Of a DNA stretch of 57,774 nt, positions 17,489 to 24,890 are shown piece after piece. Both the position numbers and the translations under genes were made by a program. Origin of the DNA: a virus; the IMG/VR virus record IMGVR_UViG_3300010318_000003, positions 1 to 57,774 of that record, one strand, 5' to 3'. Every line of letters begins with the position of its first letter. Positions within the stretch are counted from its first letter, which is position 1. The notes under the pieces were generated by a model. That model had not been told where the DNA came from and did not search any database. It worked only from the letters and a program-made list of their open reading frames with translations.

Positions 17489-20400
17489 TTAAACGTATCC
17501 CGGGTCGTTATCGGTTAAAAGACTTATACCTGATACGACCCCCTCTTCTCCGTCTTTTTTAGCAAACAAGAACACTGCCTCTTTAACCGCAGAGCCATCA
17601 GAGAACGTCAAGGCATCTTTAAAAATGTTGTCGTTGGCCACGGCATTATAATCTGTTCTTGAGAACAAACCGGTAGAGTTATTCGGATCTACTAAGTCAG
17701 GGGCTCCGATGTAAGGGCTTAGGTTTACTCTTAGTTTGTGGGTGTAACTATCTGCGACGAAGGTAGGGAATGTGCCCAAGGTTAATAGGCCAGTTAGCTG
17801 CGCTCCTTCTGGAACTATATTAGGTCTTTCTGCCTCAGAAAAGTCTAAAGCAAACTCTTGGTTTACTTGTAAAAACTTTTCGTCTAAAGTAAGTAAACTT
17901 CTTTGAGGAGAACCAAACCACACGTCGTAGTTTCCTACGGCAGAGCTATAAAGCGTAGCATCATTCGCAACAGTATCTTTAAGATTAAGCTCCTGAGTCT
18001 GATAAGGTGGGTAACATAAACCACCTAGGCCGGGGTTAGCAGGATCTGTGGCAGAATTATCAAAGTCAAACGGAGTAACAGTAACCGAAGGCGGAGAAGG
18101 AAGCTCTGTTCCTGTGCCAAAAGGCGTTATCTGAGGATTTGCAGGAGTAGTGTCTGGGGTGGCTACAAAAAGAGTCTCTGAGAAGGATAAACCAGCTCCG
18201 TTATCTGCTCTTGAGAATCCAAAGCCAGAGTTATATACAAAATATATCTGGAATGTAGAGTTGCTGCCGGGCTCTGAAAGATTTGCTACTGATCCGTTTT
18301 CAAACGCTCCCAAAGAGTCAGTTAATTTTTTAGGAACACTCGTAAACTCAAAGTAGTTATAATATACTCTTACAGCATAGGCCACTCCGTTTGCGGGATT
18401 ATTTGCCTCGCCTGATATCACTTCGTAAGTAATTGTCTCAGTACTCTCATCGTATCCTGTAACGTACGCCTGAGAAAAAGGAGCAACTTCTCCGGCCTCT
18501 TGGTCGCCCGAGTTATCTAGATCATCGGAGCTTGAGTAAAACTCAATAAGGGCACCATCATAGAGTTTATTGCCGTCATCAAGACTTAGTGTTTGTCCAA
18601 AATTACTGAACAATGCGCTACTGGTAATATTTCCAGTTCCCGGTGCTCCAGATGGGTCTGGAACCGATATCATCATGTTTCCGGCAGTTAAATTCGGTCT
18701 TGTTGCCAGCAAAAAGTCAATAAAGTATTTTTCTTCTTCGGTTGAAAAAGTAACGCTATTTGTTGCGTAATTTCTTTTTATAAACTTATAGATAAAAATA
18801 GCTTTATTTGTTTTAGTTCTTCCGTTTGTTCCTGTAGTAACTTCATTTACACCGAGGCCACTGGAACTAATCATGCCGCGAGTAACTGCGTCATGTGTTC
18901 CGTTTCCACCGGCGTTAGTTGTTAAAGCTTTAGGGAAAAATATGTTTTTACCTTTTACTTCTGAGTAGTTGATTGTGTAAGTGGTGGGGGTTAAATCACC
19001 GTCACTATCAAATCTATCAGAGGGCGGAAACTGAAGCCCAGAAATATTAATATTTTGGTTATTTTGCCTGAGAGCGTTATTAAAGGTATTTGAGTTATCT
19101 CCGCTGTGGAGAATCTTGCCACCATTATCAAGTCCAGCGGTGTTAAATAACGCGGCCAAAGTATTTGTTGGGTATCCTGAAATCTTTACGTTACCTCCGT
19201 TACCCGCAGCGTCTTCTTCTACAGAGATAAAGGTGTAGTTTTCTCCGGGTACTCTTACTTCTCCATCAGCAAGTGGCTTGGGATCCTGAACAACATTTCC
19301 TGTAAATTGGTCCTGTGCTGTCTCTTGCTTTCTTTGACGACCGATGAATAAAAGCTTGTCGTGGCTATAGTCATAGTCTCGATCACCGGCCAGTGTAGTA
19401 AATCTATTTTTAATAAATCCGTCGTACCTATCGGGTCCGTAGGTGTTTTGGATGGGCCTGTTTCCTAACTTATATTTAAAGTACTCTGGGTTGTCGCTAA
19501 AGGAAACTCTGGAAGTATTTTGCTCTGCAAATCTTTCCGATCCTGCAACCATGTCGGCAGAACCCCTGTAATTTCCAAACTTGTTTGGGTTAAATGCTTC
19601 AGCCTGGAAAAGCTCTTCTCTTTCTCTTTCGGCAGGATCCGCAAGAATATCAGAAGGATCAAGGGGTACTACTGTAAATGCAATGTTTTGTGCAATTATG
19701 TATAACTTATTTCCGTTTGAAGGAGCAAGAGTGCCTGTTGTAAATTCTATTTTATCGGTACTTGCTTGACCTGCGTTAAGAGGATCCTCGACTCTTCTTC
19801 CCGTAATTCTTCTCTGGTCGGGCTGATTGCCGAACGTTCTAACTGACTCAAGACAAGCCACGAGATTTTTTTCACTTGCCCCGAGAGCCGGTGGAATTGA
19901 AGCAGGATCAAGGTCAGTAAAAGCAAGAACCTCAAAGGTAGTTGTTAGCTCGTTTGTGTTTGTTTCGTATCCAGATTCTTGAGGTGTAGATACAACGGTC
20001 CAGTTAGCATTAGCGGAATCGTATTCTAGCTCGTAATATCCCAAGAAGCTGTTCCAGTACTTAAATGTGCCGTCTGGAGGAGTTACGGGGTCTGTGGTGG
20101 TATCTTCAGGCGTGTATCCTAAAGCCGTGTCAACTTGCTCTATAGCAAAAGACGGATCGAAGGTGCTAATAGTTCTTTGAAAGATAGGCAACGGGGACGA
20201 ACTTCTGTCAATAGTGTCCTGTCCGTACCAATACCTAATAACTACAGGTACATAATTATTTTTATACTTATTTACTTCGTTTCCGTCTTCGTCTATATAG
20301 GTATCGGATAGATCAAAAAGATTATTGGTTGCTACAACATCGGAAGAATTTCCGTAGTTAGGACCACCTTGAACAAAAATCTCTTTAGCTCCTAATTGAT

Positions 20401-21685
20401 TATTAACTTTGTCGTTAATATCTATTTCTCTAAAGAACGTAGACTCATCGGTGGTGTCTATCGCGGTTTTCCAAGTACCGATGGCCGCTCCGGTGGTTTC
20501 GTCAAAGCCCGTTTGATCGTAATAGTCAATTTTTAAATGACCATTTACTTGAGCAACAAACCTAGAAAAAGTTCTATTTCCTAAATACTCTCTCTTAATG
20601 AAAAAATCGTATTTAAATCCTACGTTTCTATCCTGAGAAAGAGTTCTTATGCTATCTACAAAATTTAAGTTTCCGTCTTTTACAATTCTAAACTTCGGAT
20701 TATCTTCGCCGGAATCCCCCGGCAAACCATACTGAGTCCTACTTCTAAACTCGAAGTTATACTGACCTTCCCACCAAGACTCCGCTTCTTTCTTTACTAC
20801 AAACTCTCCTCCTTGTAAGCCTCCCAACCTATGGGATTTTTTAAAGTTAGAAACGCTAGGAATTACTTCTGCGCTGTTAAAGTTTGTAGATTCGAGAGGC
20901 TCTTTAAAGAAGGGAGGCTGGACGTTGTGGCAATATCTTTTTCTTAATTTCTTGCCAGCTGTTACAGTTTGTGCAGGAATTGGGTCAAGGGTAATAGAGG
21001 TATTGCTATCTACGCTAACGACTTTATAAATAGCATCGTCTGACTTTCTTTCATCCTCGGTGGCCCCGGTCTTAAATAATGTTTCTCCGTCAGAGTCGTA
21101 CAATACTACGAAGTCTCCAACACTTAATGTAGTATTAAGCTGTTGGCTTGTTTCTGCACCGCTTTCGTCTATAAAGAAAGTACCTGTGCCGGTAACTACT
21201 CCAGTGGTGGAGCTAATCTCTACTGTGCCAGGAAGTAAATCTCCTTCTCTAGGGACGATGTAGGTGAATTTAACTGGACCAGATCCAACAAATTCTATAC
21301 CTCTACCAGTAAAACTCTCTAGCTGAGATATTCTATCAGCGATTCTAAATCTAGGGTTAACAAGAGCAGAGCCGTCTTCTGCAGCTGTGGATCCTCCAGC
21401 TAAAGCCTGTAGATCTTCCTTTTTAATATCAAAATCGACAATGCCGTCAATAACCGTAAGGTCAGTTGCTTTAAATATACCTACCGACTCTCTTTCATCA
21501 GGAGACTGAATATCAAGCAGTACCTGGTCCAAGGCGTCCGGCTTTGACTCTAGGTCGTTTAAAGCCTGATCTCTAATAAGTCCGAAGTACTCTACCTCGG
21601 ACGTAGAAGAAACCTTTGTATTTGAAATAAGAGAGGGGGCAGTTTTGGAGATTCTGACCTTACCCCCAGGCAGTTTACCAGGCAT
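17489..21685 (-). CDS. Very large virion structural protein
   Basis: A 1398-residue protein beginning MPGKLPGGKVRISKTAPSLI. It is Asp/Asn/Ser/Thr-rich and beta-prone, with no signal peptide, membrane segment or recognisable enzyme motif. A short 'G-T-V-x-I-S-S-T-T-G-V-V-T-G-T-G-T-F-F' stretch (about residues 170-190) is typical of repetitive fibre strands. It has its own GTTTAAAG promoter (21712-21719) and is transcribed opposite to the preceding giant genes. Probably a tail, fibre or baseplate-associated protein; family not recognised. Confidence 0.6.
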   Translation of the reverse strand: MPGKLPGGKVRISKTAPSLISNTKVSSTSEVEYFGLIRDQALNDLESKPDALDQVLLDIQSPDERESVGIFKATDLTVIDGIVDFDIKKEDLQALAGGSTAAEDGSALVNPRFRIADRISQLESFTGRGIEFVGSGPVKFTYIVPREGDLLPGTVEISSTTGVVTGTGTFFIDESGAETSQQLNTTLSVGDFVVLYDSDGETLFKTGATEDERKSDDAIYKVVSVDSNTSITLDPIPAQTVTAGKKLRKRYCHNVQPPFFKEPLESTNFNSAEVIPSVSNFKKSHRLGGLQGGEFVVKKEAESWWEGQYNFEFRSRTQYGLPGDSGEDNPKFRIVKDGNLNFVDSIRTLSQDRNVGFKYDFFIKREYLGNRTFSRFVAQVNGHLKIDYYDQTGFDETTGAAIGTWKTAIDTTDESTFFREIDINDKVNNQLGAKEIFVQGGPNYGNSSDVVATNNLFDLSDTYIDEDGNEVNKYKNNYVPVVIRYWYGQDTIDRSSSPLPIFQRTISTFDPSFAIEQVDTALGYTPEDTTTDPVTPPDGTFKYWNSFLGYYELEYDSANANWTVVSTPQESGYETNTNELTTTFEVLAFTDLDPASIPPALGASEKNLVACLESVRTFGNQPDQRRITGRRVEDPLNAGQASTDKIEFTTGTLAPSNGNKLYIIAQNIAFTVVPLDPSDILADPAEREREELFQAEAFNPNKFGNYRGSADMVAGSERFAEQNTSRVSFSDNPEYFKYKLGNRPIQNTYGPDRYDGFIKNRFTTLAGDRDYDYSHDKLLFIGRQRKQETAQDQFTGNVVQDPKPLADGEVRVPGENYTFISVEEDAAGNGGNVKISGYPTNTLAALFNTAGLDNGGKILHSGDNSNTFNNALRQNNQNINISGLQFPPSDRFDSDGDLTPTTYTINYSEVKGKNIFFPKALTTNAGGNGTHDAVTRGMISSSGLGVNEVTTGTNGRTKTNKAIFIYKFIKRNYATNSVTFSTEEEKYFIDFLLATRPNLTAGNMMISVPDPSGAPGTGNITSSALFSNFGQTLSLDDGNKLYDGALIEFYSSSDDLDNSGDQEAGEVAPFSQAYVTGYDESTETITYEVISGEANNPANGVAYAVRVYYNYFEFTSVPKKLTDSLGAFENGSVANLSEPGSNSTFQIYFVYNSGFGFSRADNGAGLSFSETLFVATPDTTPANPQITPFGTGTELPSPPSVTVTPFDFDNSATDPANPGLGGLCYPPYQTQELNLKDTVANDATLYSSAVGNYDVWFGSPQRSLLTLDEKFLQVNQEFALDFSEAERPNIVPEGAQLTGLLTLGTFPTFVADSYTHKLRVNLSPYIGAPDLVDPNNSTGLFSRTDYNAVANDNIFKDALTFSDGSAVKEAVFLFAKKDGEEGVVSGISLLTDNDPGYV

Positions 21686-21719
21686 AGTGCTGTAACTATA
21701 ATATATAGTTACTTTAAAC
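21686..21719 (-). promoter_or_regulatory. GTTTAAAG promoter element
   Basis: On the reverse strand GTTTAAAG (21719-21712) is followed by TAACTATATATTATAG and an ATG at 21685. The sequence AACTATA...TATAGTT is also an inverted repeat. It lies between the phoH stop (21721) and the start of the giant reverse gene. Confidence 0.55.
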
Positions 21720-21720
21720 T

Positions 21721-22452
21721 CTATGCCGCGTATAAATCCGCGTATTCTTTAATTACTGAGCGTACAAAACCTGATCTAACAATTTCATTGAATGAGAATT
21801 CAACGTGGCCCACCTCATTTAGCTTAGAAAGCCTTCTTGCAGCATCAGACAATCCATCCCTTCCGAACTTTCCGTCAAGGTCGCGCTGTACAACGTCTCC
21901 AAGTAAAGCTACTTTGCTGTCACTTCCTAATCTAGTAAGAACAGTAAGAACAGAGTGCGGGATTGCATTTTGCATTTCGTCGGCAATAATGAAACATCTT
22001 GACAAACTTCTCCCTCTGAGGTGCTCTAAAGGAACAAACTCAATGACTTTCTTTTCAATTAGATAGTCTGCCTTGCCCTTTGGCATAAATACACTTAAGG
22101 CGTCTTTAAGAGGAGCAATATGAGGAGCGGTTTTTTCATCGACCTCACCGGGCAAAAAGCCCAAACCTTGCTCGCCTACGACGTCAACGATGGGTTTTAC
22201 ATAGTAGATCTTATCGATTTCTCTTTTTTGAAGCGCTTGGCAAGCCGCATACGTAGAGAGTAGAGTTTTTGCTGTACCTGGAGGTCCTGTAAGAATCGTT
22301 AGAGTTTTTGTTTTCAAATAGTTTAACGCATCTACTTGAGATGGGTTGCGGGGCATTATGATGTTTATTTGGTCCTGTTCTCGATTCTGTGGCATATAGG
22401 ATTGTTCGGTGCGAATTTTTTGTCTGCGAGTGTTTTTAACTTTACGTGCCAT
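21721..22452 (-). CDS. phoH: PhoH-like P-loop ATPase
   Basis: This 243-residue protein matches the PhoH family: Walker A 'TGPPGTAKT' (about residues 53-61), Walker B 'CFIIADEMQNA' (about 153-163) and a conserved 'LGD' segment. PhoH proteins are predicted ATPases or helicase-like nucleases, part of the phosphate-stress regulon in bacteria and very common in marine phages; the role in infection is unknown. The start chosen is ATG 22452 because GGAG lies 5-8 bp upstream. An earlier ATG (22485) would add 11 residues and lacks a Shine-Dalgarno sequence. It has a GTTTAAAG element about 120 bp upstream and an attenuator-like hairpin in the leader. Confidence 0.9.
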   Translation of the reverse strand: MARKVKNTRRQKIRTEQSYMPQNREQDQINIIMPRNPSQVDALNYLKTKTLTILTGPPGTAKTLLSTYAACQALQKREIDKIYYVKPIVDVVGEQGLGFLPGEVDEKTAPHIAPLKDALSVFMPKGKADYLIEKKVIEFVPLEHLRGRSLSRCFIIADEMQNAIPHSVLTVLTRLGSDSKVALLGDVVQRDLDGKFGRDGLSDAARRLSKLNEVGHVEFSFNEIVRSGFVRSVIKEYADLYAA

Positions 22453-22468
22453 AGGGTCTCCATATAGC

Positions 22469-22502
22469 AAAAATCCCCGAGACACACTTCTGTGCCTAAG
22501 GG
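22469..22502 (-). terminator. Hairpin with T tract in the phoH leader (attenuator-like)
   Basis: On the reverse strand CCC (22502-22500) and GGCACA-GAAG-TGTGTC (22496-22481) with GGGG (22478-22475) form a stem-loop with an inner perfect 6-bp stem and an outer CCC/GGG clamp. ATTTTTG follows directly. It lies between the GTTTAAAG element and the phoH start, so it could act as an attenuator for phoH or as a terminator for upstream readthrough. Confidence 0.5.
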
Positions 22503-22539
22503 ACTTTGCTCAAACTAGTAATAAAGTGTCGGAACATTA

Positions 22540-22574
22540 AAATCTTTTTAATCAATGTTCATATAACTTTAAAC
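22540..22574 (-). promoter_or_regulatory. GTTTAAAG element ahead of phoH, overlapping a stop codon
   Basis: On the reverse strand GTTTAAAG (22574-22567) contains the final Val codon and the TAA stop of the fibre gene (22569-23141). TTATATGAACATTG follows, then an AT-rich inverted repeat (AACATT...AATGTT). Confidence 0.5.
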
Positions 22575-23141
22575 CCAAGTAGAAATAGTCGCACGTTTCC
22601 AAGTGTTGCTCGCTACACAAATGTAAACAAAGTCGGTGTCCCAAGCAATGTCCCCTGTTACACCGGGGTCTGTAGCAGCTGTAGGAGGCTGGGAGGGGAG
22701 GTTAATTCTTCCTGCAACTGTAAGATCTCCAGCTTTTGACAAAGAAAGCTTAGAGGAGCCTCCTACGGTTATCTCAAGAGGCTTAGAACCGGCTCCGGAA
22801 AGAGTATCGGTGACAGTTATTTTTAAAGCCGACTGATCGACCGTATTGTCGTTCCAAGTTGTAGCAAGCTCGAGTGGTGCTGTAGGTAGCTCAAGACCTA
22901 TACCTACGTTACCTGCGGAGTAGTAAGCATTTTCTCCAGACTTGGCCCATACACCTGCCAGTTTCTTTGCGGTATCATCTGAATGGTCTACATAGTAGAT
23001 CTCTTGAAGGTTCTCGTTAAGGAAGAGCTCGCCGGGCTTGGCAAAAGTATTGTCGTTGGTATATTGGGTTTGAATATAAGCAAGGTTCTTAGTAGAATCT
23101 GAGGAAAACCTGATTCCCCACCTATGATTAGGAGTTGTCAT
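22569..23141 (-). CDS. Small tail-fibre-like structural protein
   Basis: A 190-residue protein. The N-terminal half has 'P-G-E-L-F-L-N-E-N-L-Q-E-I-Y-Y-V-D' (about residues 36-52), the 'GELF' head motif seen in several phage fibre proteins. The middle has 'V-G-I-G' and 'L-T-V-A-G-R-I-N-L-P' fibre strands. The C-terminus (W-D-T-D-F-V-Y-I-C-V-A-S-N-T-W-K-R) is a motif I recognise from cyanophage fibre tips. The likely role is a virion fibre or spike. It has its own divergent promoter at 23142-23219. Confidence 0.7.
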   Translation of the reverse strand: MTTPNHRWGIRFSSDSTKNLAYIQTQYTNDNTFAKPGELFLNENLQEIYYVDHSDDTAKKLAGVWAKSGENAYYSAGNVGIGLELPTAPLELATTWNDNTVDQSALKITVTDTLSGAGSKPLEITVGGSSKLSLSKAGDLTVAGRINLPSQPPTAATDPGVTGDIAWDTDFVYICVASNTWKRATISTWV

Positions 23142-23219
23142 GTGACTATAACAAAATATCTAATCTAGCTTTAAACTCTAGGCTTCTATGATATAATAAT
23201 ACATATACGACATTTACTG
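23142..23219. promoter_or_regulatory. Divergent promoters sharing one TTTAAA core
   Basis: CTTTAAAC (23169-23176) reads GTTTAAAG toward the fibre gene, with TGTTATAGT 19 bp downstream of TTTAAA. On the forward strand the same TTTAAA sits 16 bp before ATGATATAATA (an extended -10 TGA-TATAAT), which serves the kinase gene at 23220. One palindromic core therefore appears to serve both directions. Confidence 0.6.
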
Positions 23220-23783
23220 ATGCTTCCAAAAATCATTGCTGTCCTAGGTCCTGATCGTGTCGGAAAAAGCACTTTTGTCAACACCAGTGAGTTTGTAATT
23301 GCAGAGTTTGCCAGCGTAGAAAAACTTCACTTCTCAGGTCCTCAGCCCCACCACAACACTCCAATTGATCAGTACATCGAGCCTCTTGATAAAATTATTA
23401 GTAAAAACTCCGCAGAGTTTATTCTTTGCGACAGAGGATTTTCTGAAGTTTGTTTTTATGAAAAGTTCAGACGGAATATCACTATCTCGGATGAGTGGGC
23501 AGTTGCCGCTGAGTCTTACTTTTGCTCTGTTAGCGAAACGATCAATATTTTGCTAATTGAAAGAACCTGGGACTGGGCCCTAGAAAACCATATTAAAGAA
23601 ATCGAAGAGCTTTTTCCTAACGCTACTAACTACTATAAGCGCAATCAGCTTCTTGTAAGAGAGGAAGAGCATAAGCAATACTATGCTTATATGAAAAATT
23701 ATCTTGAAAATGTTTCTACTCTTCCCCACCGAGTTATTCAACCCGAGCTCGGAACGTCCGTCTTGGACTACATTGTGGTTTAA
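23220..23783 (+). CDS. Deoxynucleoside monophosphate kinase (thymidylate-kinase-like)
   Basis: A 187-residue P-loop kinase. Walker A is 'GPDRVGKSTF' (residues 10-19), and a 'CDRGFSEVCFYEKFRR' segment (about 69-84) matches the DR(x) nucleoside-binding motif of thymidylate and dNMP kinases. A central strand 'INILLIERTWDWA' follows, then a helical lid rich in Glu and Arg. It would phosphorylate dNMPs for phage DNA synthesis, complementing the RNR and dUTPase-like genes at 49-54 kb. The final Val codon and TAA stop form part of the next promoter element (GTTTAAAG, 23778-23785). Substrate specificity cannot be read from sequence. Confidence 0.8.
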   Translation: MLPKIIAVLGPDRVGKSTFVNTSEFVIAEFASVEKLHFSGPQPHHNTPIDQYIEPLDKIISKNSAEFILCDRGFSEVCFYEKFRRNITISDEWAVAAESYFCSVSETINILLIERTWDWALENHIKEIEELFPNATNYYKRNQLLVREEEHKQYYAYMKNYLENVSTLPHRVIQPELGTSVLDYIVV

Positions 23784-23813
23784 AGATAAGTAGATTTGTT
23801 ATAAAACAATACT
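23778..23813 (+). promoter_or_regulatory. GTTTAAAG promoter overlapping the kinase stop
   Basis: GTTTAAAG (23778-23785) includes the kinase stop codon. ATAAGTAG follows, and TGTTATAAA (an extended -10-like sequence) lies 15 bp after TTTAAA. The next ATG is at 23814. Confidence 0.55.
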
Positions 23814-24545
23814 ATGGCTAATATTCTGAACGAGGGTTTGTCTCGTACCCTCGGTATTGAATTTGAATTCAAACTTAAATTACAAACTCTGCTTACAGAG
23901 TTTAAAGATAACGCAGTTGTTCAAGCTCAAGCCGGCGAAGCTGCTGCTGCAGCCGCTGCACTTACTAAGTTCGTTATTTGCGGACCTTCTATGGGCTTTG
24001 AAGCTAAGCGTAATGCTTATGCCTGCCTTGAGCAAATTGCTCTTGCTCTTCAAGCAAACGCTAATGTTCCCGCTGCTGACAAAACTGCTCTTACCTCTGA
24101 GTTAGTAAACGTTACTAAATTTGTTGGTTTAGAAGGCGAAGAAGACTTCCATTTTATGGTTGCTACATTCAACCTTTGCGAACTCATCTCTGGTATCCTC
24201 GGCGAAGTTGAAACTGAGGTTGTTGAAGGATCTGCCCCAGAAGGCGGAGTTCTTACCATCACTCTTATCGACGGTGGCTCAGGTTACACCAACGCAGCTG
24301 ATGGCGCCACAACCTTCTTCTTGGTTAGCACCGAAGATTCTGGTGGTGGTGACGGCAACGCGAATCTTGACAACGGCCTGTCTGTTGTTGCCGGAGTTGT
24401 TACGGCATCTGGCGACGAGCTTGGAGTCCCAGTTGCAGGCGCTAATTACTCGGTTGGCGATATCGTTATTATCGCTCTTGATGCGGCTGGTACACTTCCT
24501 GCTGGAGCTACTCCTGCACTTGCGGAGGTTACTCAGTTACTCTGA
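23814..24545 (+). CDS. Putative virion structural protein, Ala-rich
   Basis: A 243-residue protein with two parts. Residues 1-135 are helical and Ala-rich (an A-A-A-A-A-A-A stretch near residue 45, few charges). Residues 145-243 are a beta domain with 'L-T-I-T-L-I-D-G-G-S-G-Y' and 'G-A-N-Y-S-V-G-D-I-V-I-I', a repeat pattern seen in phage fibre and tail proteins. It has a strong promoter element and precedes the baseplate hub, so it may be an abundant tail or structural component. No family is recognised with confidence. Confidence 0.6.
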   Translation: MANILNEGLSRTLGIEFEFKLKLQTLLTEFKDNAVVQAQAGEAAAAAAALTKFVICGPSMGFEAKRNAYACLEQIALALQANANVPAADKTALTSELVNVTKFVGLEGEEDFHFMVATFNLCELISGILGEVETEVVEGSAPEGGVLTITLIDGGSGYTNAADGATTFFLVSTEDSGGGDGNANLDNGLSVVAGVVTASGDELGVPVAGANYSVGDIVIIALDAAGTLPAGATPALAEVTQLL

Positions 24546-24560
24546 TAAAAAATTAAAACT

Positions 24561-24812
24561 ATGTCAAACATTACCTTTTCTGTTGGAGAATACACTTCAG
24601 AAGATAAGACCGTTCTCGTTACCTATACTAACGAAGTCGGGCATACTCATGAGCGAAGAATTGTCCTTCCTAAAACTTCAGAAGGAGAAATTGATGCCGA
24701 GCGTTTGACATCAAGGCTGGACAATCAGCTCCAAGGATTGTATAATAAAGTCGAGGTTGGGGCAGTTACTTTTATTGATCCAAACGCGAATCCTGAGGAG
24801 CCTCCTGTTTAA
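24561..24812 (+). CDS. Small hypothetical protein
   Basis: An 83-residue protein, mixed alpha/beta, beginning MSNITFSVGEYTSEDK and ending in a Pro/Glu-rich tail (N-P-E-E-P-P-V). It is 15 bp downstream of the putative structural protein and is followed by a hairpin terminator, so it is probably the last gene of a two-gene transcript. Family not recognised; a small accessory or chaperone to the preceding protein is possible but unsupported. Confidence 0.65.
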   Translation: MSNITFSVGEYTSEDKTVLVTYTNEVGHTHERRIVLPKTSEGEIDAERLTSRLDNQLQGLYNKVEVGAVTFIDPNANPEEPPV

Positions 24813-24835
24813 GCGCTAAACTTAATAACCTTTAG

Positions 24836-24865
24836 CCCCTGGAAGGAGATCCCTTCTGGGGGTTT
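24836..24865 (+). terminator. Hairpin terminator followed directly by a promoter element
   Basis: CCCC (24836-24839) pairs with GGGG around an inner stem GAAGG (24842-24846) / CCTTC (24852-24856) with the loop AGATC. The short T tract belongs to the GTTTAAAG element that begins at 24862, so terminator and promoter are fused. Confidence 0.6.
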
Positions 24866-24890
24866 AAAGTATATATAGCATATCGCCCTA
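24862..24890 (+). promoter_or_regulatory. GTTTAAAG promoter of the baseplate hub gene
   Basis: GTTTAAAG (24862-24869) is followed by TATATATAG and TATCGC, with the ATG at 24891. It sits immediately after the terminator hairpin. Confidence 0.55.

Noticed and set aside
24160-24708. 182-residue Leu-rich forward frame
   Set aside because: It overlaps the putative structural protein in another frame and is low complexity (Leu/Ser-rich), as expected from GCT/CTT-rich codon shadows.
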